Shown here one piece after another: positions 56,314 to 64,000 of a stretch of 64,000 nucleotides of DNA (positions within the stretch are counted from its first letter, which is position 1; the number at the start of each line of letters is the position of its first letter). This DNA is from Adiantum capillus-veneris (Eukaryota > Streptophyta > Polypodiopsida > Polypodiales > Pteridaceae). A model generated the notes under the pieces. That model did not search any database, was not told the DNA's origin, and saw only the letters and a program-made list of their open reading frames with translations. The position numbers and the translations under genes are program-made. The stretch lies in NCBI GenBank assembly GCA_014529385.2, contig CM043944.1:78015884-78079883 (forward strand), in the 5' to 3' direction.

Positions 56314-57570
56314 TCTGTCGGATTCTGCAAAAAAAAACAATAAGACAGCTTTCTGTAAGTATAAACATATAATTTACAAAACAATACAAAAAATAGAAAA
56401 GAGTAAACCCTAATACTAACCATGCCGCCATGAGAACTCAGAATGTCCATCAGGGCGTTTAAGCCCTTTATGCCTACGTATTCGCGCTCGTACGGTGTGG
56501 GGTCACGTTCTGTCATCGACCACTGTTCAAATCATACAAAGAATCCATTATGTTAGAATTTAAAAGTACAAATAGACATAACTACCAAACCTAAAGAGCA
56601 ATGCGAAAACACTTACAAAATCGGCCTCAAATGATGTCGTTCCCCAAGTGGTGCGAGCTCCCTGCCTCTACTCGCACTTTGGCTGCCTCCTTTTGTTGCT
56701 TCCACTTGTCAGGATTCTCGCACACTACTTGCTTCACATTCTTCTTTGGCCAGCCAATCTGGTATGTTCTACCCATGATTTATTGATTTTTGCACCTCAG
56801 AATGCTTGTGCTTGCAGTACTCGCGCATTCGAACCTTCATCAGGTCTTCATTGAAGCGGTCATCCTGTGTTGACACGGGAAACTCGTCATGCAGCATGCT
56901 GATGACTTTGTCTTTTAATTCACTTGGTACTTCACTCCAAGTGTTTAGCATGTAGTGTCTAAACACCTGAGAGCAAAGACCGCGCATACGCGAGATCACC
57001 TTCTTGCCTTCATCATCCAAGATGATGCCGCTGCTGAAATAGAATGAGTAAGACAAGCCCTCTCGCCTGTGACGCGTGAACCTGGGTATCTCGCCAAGGG
57101 TCTGTAGCGGCGTGTTGATGGGGGTATGGACGTCAGGTGTCTCCACTGGAGTCTGGCCCCTCAAGTGAGGAGTGTCAACTAGGGTGACTCCCAAAGGAGT
57201 AGGTAGTGGTGTGTAGCCAGGAACGGCCAAATAGCCATGCAAAATCTCGCATAGATGGCGATGCCGTGGCTGGTGTGGGGGTGGGCAAAGAAGGGAAAGG
57301 TAAAGAGGCTCGTTGAACATGAGGCGGTGTCGAGGCATCAGCGGCGGCATCCCCACAACAACCGCCGCTGCCACCACTAGAGCGTCGGTACCTAGACAAG
57401 TGTGAAGATCGTCTCATTGACATCGAAGCTTCAGAGCGCGCTGAATGCTCCGAAATAGAGGGAGGCACTGAAGGATTAGAACAACGTGATGGCTCTCCAG
57501 AGCGATGACCATCCTCGTACCACTGTCTCTGTCGGGGTAACAAAGAAGAAAGAAACTCATCATCATCCAT
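56313..57570 (-). pseudogene. TNPA-like gene of the CACTA element, at least four exons
   Basis: The start ATG is at 57568-57570 (MDDDEFLSSLLPRQRQWYED), a Ser/Pro-rich N-terminus. After one frameshift near 57.3 kb, the body has FSSGIILDDEGKKVISRM, GLCSQVFRHYMLNTWSEVP and LKDKVISMLHDEFPV, features of the plant transposase Ptta/En/Spm family. Further minus-strand exon blocks follow: about 56613-56780 (IGWPKKNVKQVVCENPD), about 56420-56521 (MTERDPTPYEREYVGIKGL, donor GTTAGT) and a short piece at 56313-56335 after a T-rich tract and CAG acceptor. TNPA-type proteins bind subterminal repeats and bring the ends together. The 3' end of the gene is missing. Confidence 0.75.
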
Positions 57571-57629
57571 ACCTACATTAAACACACAAACATTTAATCT
57601 TAATATTGAATGGAGAAGAAAGCATAGGT

Positions 57630-57705
<76 letters not shown>

Positions 57706-58039
57706 CATAAAGAGGGAGGGATTCCTATGTAGAGATATTCCTGTGAAGTTCTTGTGAATTTGTCTCTCATGTGCATTCTACGTATCTTGTAAAAGCACTG
57801 AGCTCTGAGTGCGATGGAGACTGAGGCTGCAATCACGAAAGAGGTGATCCGTCTCTACTCATAGATGCTGCTCGTCGGCGCGAGGAGTGTCCCTGCTTGT
57901 AAGAACATACCTGGAGCATACGTACCTGGAGTGGACGCAATGACGATTAAACACAATTTAAATTTCTCAAGTATAGCCATGTGAATACAATATATATTAT
58001 AAAACGGAGAAAAATTGTTCAAATACAATGTTTATGGCT
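57571..58039. other. CACTA spacer with (GA)n tract
   Basis: A (GA)n microsatellite of about 69 bases lies at 57634-57702, upstream of the TNPA-like start on the minus strand. The rest, between it and the end of TNP2, has no coding feature. The promoter of the TNPA-like gene would be expected here. Confidence 0.6.
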
Positions 58040-61000
58040 TTAAGAGGTCTCTCTCTCATCCTCGTATAGCTCAACATAACTCCCTATATCTATATAGAGC
58101 TCTCTGTTTAGGCAGATGTCCTCCATTTCATTTTGTACATCCTCTGCATGCACCCCATAGAGAGTAGCAGCTTGATGCTCTTCTGGCACCACCTCAATGG
58201 ATTTTGACTGGGCATCTTCTCCAATCTCCTCCATTGATGCCACTGTGATTGGCACATGGTAGCCCTCATACGTCCGTACACTACGAGGGGCTACCTCTAT
58301 GACGTACCACCAGTTTGATGCAGACTTTGTAGGATGAAATATCACCTACCAGAGCCACATAACTTACATGAGAGCTTCCAAGCACATAACTTCTAAACTT
58401 GGATAGCTTCCAAGCACATAACTTACTTGTTCACAATGCTCGGGTAGTACAAAAGTGTCTTCTTAGGTCGGTCCATTTTCTAGTTGAATCCACTTCAAGG
58501 AAACCAGAATGTCCTCTGCGCACAGTAGCGTTGTGACCCTCCATGTTTATCTTGAACCATTGCACTATAATCGATCTTAAAAATCCTCTATAATCGATCT
58601 TAAAAATCTCTTGAAGCGTGTCAAAGTAAGTTGAGTTCCGTTACCACAGGATCTGCATCAGAGGACCGTTGTCGACTAGACTGTTCAAATTTTGGCATGA
58701 TTCTACAATCTTGAGTAAAACACTTTTTGTCGATTCGTTCCACCCTAAAATGTCAACCGTTACACCATGTTGCTGTGTATGGCTTATACTACAACCAACA
58801 AAGATTATGAGTGGCCGTTCAAACATCTAGAAAGTCACTAGTTGTACATTGCAAACTTACCTTGGTCGCACAACCCCGAGAGTACTCCCACTCCTCCTCA
58901 GTTACTTCTTCACCGCACTGTTGTGTGCTTTTCAATTGGTTGTGCAACCATCTTAAGCTCATGAATGTTGGTAGGCTCTCTAGACCCGCCGGATAATGCA
59001 TCGGTGGTCGTCTTCCCCGTCTCCACTCGATCCGTGCCCTTTGTTGCTCTTGCTTTGCATCCCCATATTGTGAAATCCACTTTTGCATCACTGGATTGTG
59101 AAGCATGCAAAATCGATTGATTTTATCCTATAGATCTTCCGTCATATTCTTCTCAACACCGAGATTGCACACAACCCCCACAGCATTTAGTTTGGCGAAC
59201 TGTACGGAGTCTACATTAATCTCCTTTTGTGAGATCCATTGCACCAACTTCGCAAGTTTGTAGATTGTGTTACGGATGTGAGGAGACAAACATCCCTCAA
59301 TGGCCACCGGTAAAATAAACTACAAAACACATCTAGTAATGATATTAAAGTTCACACACAAATTTGTTACACAATTCCCACTATGATATATTCCACTTCA
59401 AACATACCTGACACATTTTATGCTAGTCGTGTGACTTCAAACCGGTAAGCTTTCCTTCTTTAGTGAAACACGCTCGGAGCGAGTGCATTACGCCAGTGGG
59501 GGTCCGCACAGATTGAATGGTCGCTTTTACTTTGCGTTCTTGGGCTCCTGTGAAAATCCATGGCGCTTTAGGGAGTTTTATTGATCCATTGGATGCTGTC
59601 TGCGGCCAATATTGCTCCATATAATCCACATTTCTAAGGTCAACCCTGGATCGCAAAGTATCTTTCTTACCGATCAGATGGTTCCATAGCACATTACCCA
59701 CATTCTTGAATATGTGCATTGGATCAAACAAGTGATTGATCATGAGTCGGGGCCAATATGGTAACTCGTACCATAGAGAGAGTCTTCATCCCTGGGGGCA
59801 AACTGTCAGCACACATCTCCTTCTGCTGTAACCATGCTTGTGCAGACATCCTCGGTGGCTCTCTTTACAAAAAGCCGTCGTGTAACACATGATTCTTTGG
59901 AAGATACTCTTGATGACCTTCATAGATTTGCTTCTTCAATGAGGGCGCCCGACGTGCATTCAATCTAGGTCCACATGTGACACATGCTCAGTATCCTCTT
60001 GTTTGAGGCCCTGCATGTATACACATGACAATAGATAAGCTTGAGAAAAACCAAGATTTACAGTGTTTGAGTTTGAGTGTAAATCACCTGGGCATTCTGT
60101 TAGTCCGGGATAGTCATGCATAGTCTACATTAGAATGCCTCTGATCAAAGCATTCCGTCGACCTGTGTGTCCGCTCATATCCACCACTTCTATGCCAATC
60201 CAAAATTGTTGTAGCTCTTCCAATAGTGGACGAAGATACACATCCATATTCTTCACTTTATACCGCCCGGCACAATCAAGCTTAGCCACAGGTGCCCCTC
60301 CTTGGTAGTCAACCACGGGGGAATGTTGTAGTTGACGATGACAATGGGCCATACACTGTAAGATGTTGATCTTTGACCAAATGGATTTATGCCATCCATA
60401 GCCAGGTCTAGGCGCAAATTTCGAGCTTCCTTGGCAAAATCCGGCCATGTTTCGTCTATATGTTTCCAGGCTGCGCAATTTGCAGGAATCCGTAGCACAC
60501 CATCCGAAGATTTATTCTCCTCATGCCATGATGCTAGGGCGGCCATGGACTTACATTCGAAGAAATGCTTGATGCGAGGAAGCAGAGGAAAATATCACAA
60601 AACCTTTTGTGGAATTTTTGTTCCGTGGAGATCTACTCGATATCTCTCGGAATCACATTTCGAACACTTCTCCATGTCTATGTATTCCCCTTTGAAAAGC
60701 GTGCAGTCGTTAGGACAAGCGTGAATTGAATTGTAATCCATCCCCAAGTTTTGCAAGATCTTTCTTGCTTCCTCTTTGAAATCTGGTATCACATTATCAG
60801 CTGGCAGTATGTGCTCTTTGAGAAATCTACACAGCGAAAAAAATGCGGTACACTTGTGTAAGTAATCTATCAGATCATTATACATCTAGAGTTTTTCATT
60901 AAAGTAAACACATTGTAATAGATCACCTGAAAAGCGCTGTGACGCTAGTGCCACTCCCTCCAAACTTTGCCCGCGTGTTGAGAAGAACCAAAAACACCAT

Positions 61001-61400
61001 CAATGTATACACACATGCTCCATCATACAATGACATATTGGCTTCACTTTTCATATCATCATAGATAAGCCTTTCTGAATCCATGATCGTCTCGATCATT
61101 TCATCGATCTCGGGCTCAAACATTGCCTCTTGGGAATGTGGTCTGCATGATCATCCTCCGAGCTGTTAGAGGCTACATCTTGTGGCCTCACGTATGTTGC
61201 TTGACCAAAGCGCATGCGAACACATCTATTGGGTTGCAAGATTGATGCCTATTGGCCAGCGTCAGAGTCAAAAACTCGATCTATAATAGATGGATCAAAC
61301 TTGCCAAATTCGCGAATGTGCTATAAAGAAAGGCGTCTTGTCTGTCGTACAACATGCTTGCATTGATTACAAGGACATAAGATCCTTGTTGAGAGATAGG
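58040..61400 (-). pseudogene. TNP2-type CACTA transposase
   Basis: Minus-strand order: transposase-associated domain near 61.28-61.38 kb (LCPCNQCKHVVRQTRRLSL, stop, HIREFGKFDPSIID); N-terminal parts at 60.92-61.12 and 60.60-60.89 kb (ACPNDCTLFKGEYIDMEKCS); core at 60.25-60.55 kb (DGVLRIPANCAAWKHID, RNLRLDLAMDGINPFGQRS, IVNYNIPPWLTTKEGHLW); first catalytic-region Asp in TMHDYPGLTECPG (about 60.10 kb); second in DPMHIFKNVGNVLWNHL (about 59.7 kb). The C-terminal part (58.0-59.3 kb) has DUF4218- and DUF4216-like text (HNPVMQKWISQYGD, then ASNWWYVIEVAPRSVRTYEG). Introns or insertions separate blocks; stops and shifts are numerous. The protein would cut CACTA ends. Confidence 0.85.
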
Positions 61401-61503
61401 TGTTTCGGTTGGACGGCCCCACATCCTCGTCACTACTTATAATGAAGGTAAAAACCTTATAACCTGGACATATATTTAATCTTCTATTGGCATCCTCCGT
61501 CTT

Positions 61504-61553
<50 letters not shown>

Positions 61554-62578
61554 GTTCACACTGTAAACTACCTCACATTCTCTAGTCATATCCAATCCTT
61601 GTACACCTCGGTCTAGAGGTGCACGGAGATTAGAATCACCGGGTTATAATCTCGTCTTTATTGGTCAATGCCTATAGTTGTGGGTACGAGAAATCTACAC
61701 ACCCACTTTTACGTGATAGTGCATGTAGTGAACAAAACCCCTTTGCCTCTTCTCTAGCTGTAGCGATTCACAGCATCTTAACATCTCTTCACAACAGATC
61801 TTTGTTTGAGGGATTACTTAGCACATCACATGTTGGCCTCCAATCTAAGTATCATGCCGTTGAAAGCTTTCCAACTTGAGGTCACATTCGTAGAGAGGAA
61901 GAGAGGGATCACCATTCGTATAACTCTAATTTTTTTACCGTAATCCCGAAGGTAGACTCTAATATAAAAACTCAATCTAAAATCTAATTTTAAATCTAAC
62001 CTAATTGAACATGTGGTGATTCGCGGCTAATTGAATATGGTTAGTGTGTGAGTTAATAGGTGTCAGATTCTGATGGAAATATACATATTATTGTGTAACT
62101 AGTTTTTTCTCTTTGAGCAAAGCGAGCCTTCATTGACATGCACTGAAATCTAACCTAAACTTAAACGTAATCTAACTTAAATCTAAATTTAATCTAGTTA
62201 ATCTTAAATCTTGTCTTAATCTTAAATCTAAATCTAATCTAATATTAAACTCAACATAAATCTAAATCTAATCCAATCTTAAATCTTAAACCTAAATGTA
62301 ATCTTACTTAAATCTAACATAGCTAGCTAATCTTTAATACTGCTTTAATTTTAAATATAACCTAATCTTAGTCTAACGTAAATCTAAATCTAACTTAATC
62401 TTAAACTCAACATAAACATAAATCTAAATGCAATCTAACCTAATCTAATTTAAATCTTAACCTAATCTCTCTTTCTTTGTTTTCTCTCCTTACCTCTCTC
62501 TTTTGTTTTCTCCCCCCCTCTCTCTCTTTGGTTTTTTATTTTCTCTCTCTTTCTCCCTCTTTCTCTTTCTCTTTGTTT

Positions 62579-62628
<50 letters not shown>

Positions 62629-62748
62629 TATCTTTCTCTCTCTTTACTTTATCTCTCTCTCTCTCTCTCTCTTTTCCTCTCTCAATGTGTGTGTGTATGC
62701 ATTCTTTGTTTATGCATGTGTGTGTATGTTTTTTTTGTTTATGCATGT

Positions 62749-62793
<45 letters not shown>

Positions 62794-62941
62794 GACACAA
62801 TGTATGTGTGTGTGTGTGTGTGAGTGAGAGAGAGAGAGAGAGAAAGAGGGGAAGGGAACATGAGAGAGAGGAGAGGGAAGGAGCATACCTGACTCTCTTT
62901 CCTCTCCTCACCTATGTGTGTGTGTGTGTGGGGGGGGGGGG

Positions 62942-62984
<43 letters not shown>

Positions 62985-63059
62985 CGCGGGTTACCTCTTT
63001 GCTTGAGCACTGAAAACTCAGATTTGAGATCTGAGTTTTGAGCACTCTCGGTTTATTTT
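61401..63059. other. CACTA 5' flank: microsatellites and AATCTAA-type low-complexity tract
   Basis: (CT)n at 61507-61549, 62583-62622 and 62751-62790, (TG)n at about 62809-62824 and 62915-62930, G-run 62930-62943 and (GA)n at 62946-62979. From about 61940 to 62470 the sequence is a degenerate array of AAATCTAA / TAATCTTAA phrases. This is the promoter side of TNP2 and shows no gene. Confidence 0.7.
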
Positions 63060-63191
63060 TTATCCCTGTCTGCGTCGCTACAGGTGTCGCTATGTAACAA
63101 ATAGAATAGCGACGCTGATAGCGACGTCGTGGATTTTCACTTTTGAGCGTCGCACTGCGAGCGTCGCTAATGTGAAGTACCTATTGTAGTG
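63060..63191 (-). promoter_or_regulatory. CACTA terminal inverted repeat and subterminal motif cluster
   Basis: The minus strand starts CACTACAATAGG at 63191. Within the next ~130 bases GCGTCGC or GCGACGC-type hexamers occur about eight times in both orientations (for example near 63073, 63089, 63107, 63117, 63149, 63161). In En/Spm-type elements such subterminal repeats are the binding sites of TNPA. A 10-bp imperfect palindrome (CAGATTTGAGATCTGAG) lies just inside, near 63020-63036. Confidence 0.75.
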
Positions 63192-63455
63192 GGGGTGCAC
63201 CAAGGTTGGCAATGGCAGCACCAGCAACCTCATCGCTAAGGGGCTGGGCAGGGTTGATGGGTTCGCCTAGAGAAGGGCTCTGTATGAAGCCGCAGGTAAT
63301 TGAGTGGCTCGCCTGAAGAGGGGCTCCGTAGAGAAACTGGTGAGCTCGCCATAGGGCCATTAAGAGTATCATCACGGGGTTTGCCCACAGCTACAAGCAG
63401 GGCGCAAAAGGTTGCATAGGTGGGCTCCCCATAGAAGGCGCAGGATCGTTTGGGA
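63192..63455 (-). mobile_element. Leader/gag start of a copia-type element, interrupted by the CACTA end
   Basis: It lies between the LTR-PBS at 63456-63767 and the CACTA terminus. Minus-strand frames of 64 and 115 residues (for example ASHSITCGFIQSPSLGEPIN) show no gag motif. The remainder of the element is expected beyond the missing left end of the CACTA element and was not found. Confidence 0.5.
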
Positions 63456-63458
63456 GCT

Positions 63459-63470
63459 GCGATGATACCA
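63459..63470 (-). promoter_or_regulatory. Primer-binding-site-like sequence
   Basis: The minus strand reads TGGTATCATCGC directly after the LTR. The first eight bases match the initiator tRNA-Met primer site and the rest diverges from TGGTATCAGAGC. Confidence 0.6.
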
Positions 63471-63523
63471 TGTGAGAGAAGGGAACTCACAGAGAAGGTG
63501 AGTGAGAGAGAGGGGCTGTTAAG

Positions 63524-63578
<55 letters not shown>

Positions 63579-63767
63579 CGCAAAGAGAGACAAGAAGGCG
63601 ATGGAAAGAAGCGTATGTTGTATTGATCCGAGGAGGTGCAGCTATATACAGAAGGAGGAGGCAGTTACAAGCCGGTTACAGGGTTCATGTGATCCATGGG
63701 GATGCGTGTCGTTTATGCCTATTAGGATGATGGCTAGGATGGATGATGTGGATTAATTATTCCCACA
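63471..63767 (-). repeat. LTR of a copia-type element
   Basis: On the minus strand it runs from TGTGGGAATAATTAATCC (63767) to CTTCTCTCACA (63471), with TG...CA ends and a length of 297 bp, typical of copia LTRs. A TATATA motif lies near 63643-63650. It contains a (GA)n tract at 63525-63576. Only one LTR is in the window, so a target duplication cannot be tested. Confidence 0.65.
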
Positions 63768-64000
63768 CGCAAAGTCCACCTTCGAGCAGCCACACCTTCT
63801 CCCTCTCCCTGCAGGTCTTCTCCCTCCTGACTCTCATGGCATACTCAGCCTCAACACCTTGCAGCATTACCCTATGGCCAGGCCGGTTCATTTCCCTCTC
63901 GCCCTTGTATCTACCCTCCTGCATCCGTCGCCGTCCTCCATTCTAGTTATCCCCACGCAGATACTACCAATCGCAACAACGACATACCTGGTCCTTCCGC
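63768..64000. other. Flank after the copia-type LTR, no feature
   Basis: Pyrimidine-rich sequence. A short frame at 63743-63946 has no domain. Nothing else can be supported. Confidence 0.4.

Larger units (their letters stand above)
56313..63191 (-). mobile_element. CACTA (En/Spm) element, left end lost
   Basis: The right terminus is at 63191: the minus strand starts CACTACAATAGGTACTTC, followed by subterminal GCGACG-type motifs. It holds a TNP2-type transposase (58.0-61.4 kb) and a TNPA-like gene (56.3-57.6 kb), both on the minus strand, the normal order in autonomous CACTA elements. A 3-bp target duplication would be GGG at 63192-63194, but the left terminus cannot be found: sequence passes into Ty3-C pol at about 56313, directly within a TNPA-gene exon. 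Many stops in TNP2 show the copy is inactive. Confidence 0.85.

Noticed and set aside
1-64000. An intact, undescribed multi-gene system
   Set aside because: Every multi-domain coding region resolves to a known transposon type or a broken host gene fragment; the only unexplained open frames are the two at 52402-53455.

Overview
This window looks like intergenic chromatin from a large, repeat-rich land-plant genome. Almost everything I can identify is a plant-type transposable element: Ty3/gypsy chromoviruses and copia-type LTRs primed by initiator tRNA-Met, L1-type LINEs with DUF4283 and zf-RVT domains, a CACTA (En/Spm) element with TNP2 and TNPA-like genes, and Mutator-type MITEs. Telomere-type TTTAGGG motifs, long (CT)n, (CA)n and poly-G tracts and scraps of PPR, kinesin-7 and BRR2 genes also fit a plant. 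The wording of the PPR scraps resembles the large PPR families of ferns, so a fern or another seed-free plant is my best guess; that is inference only. I see no intact host gene, no tRNA or rRNA gene, no CRISPR array and no bacterial-style operon.

Layout. 0-0.7 kb: 5' end of a minus-strand copia-like element (PBS and LTR). 0.7-7.1 kb: gene-free, with the first block of a ~190-bp repeat family and a Mutator-type MITE with a 9-bp target duplication. 7.1-14.0 kb: a complete but mutated Ty3/gypsy chromovirus on the minus strand (here Ty3-A), with paired LTRs, PBS, polypurine tract and TCTTG target duplication. 14.3-19.4 kb: a decayed L1-type LINE (LINE-A). 20.6-27.5 kb: a second Ty3/gypsy chromovirus on the plus strand (Ty3-B), with long open RT and integrase frames. 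27.5-31.8 kb: more ~190-bp repeat blocks and MITE fragments. 31.9-35.7 kb: a second, 5'-truncated LINE of the same subfamily (LINE-B), ending in poly-A. 36.0-37.6 kb: a tandem array of the ~190-bp repeat. 37.6-40.1 kb: a microsatellite hotspot.

41.5-56.3 kb is a nested complex on the minus strand. It holds a third Ty3/gypsy element (Ty3-C) whose pol gene is split. The C-terminal part lies at 42.6-43.0 kb beside its polypurine tract and LTR; the rest lies at 54.6-56.3 kb. About 11.5 kb sits between them. That interval carries fragments of two unrelated host genes, a BRR2-like helicase and a multi-exon kinesin-7, plus a short LTR element with two ~1.1-kb direct repeats around two open frames of unknown function. 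The LTRs of this family contain decayed pentatricopeptide-repeat (PPR) coding sequence, which suggests an old gene capture.

56.3-63.2 kb: a CACTA element on the minus strand, fused at its left side to the Ty3-C pol remnant. Its right terminus carries a cluster of GCGACG-type subterminal motifs and lies in the leader of a copia-type element, whose LTR is at 63.47-63.77 kb.

The genes do not form a pathway. The window records repeated insertion, capture and decay. I found no convincing new biological system. The most informative signals are the PPR-bearing LTR family, the two captured gene fragments inside a split retroelement, the non-autonomous LTR element with unknown ORFs, and the ~190-bp repeat family with a palindromic linker.
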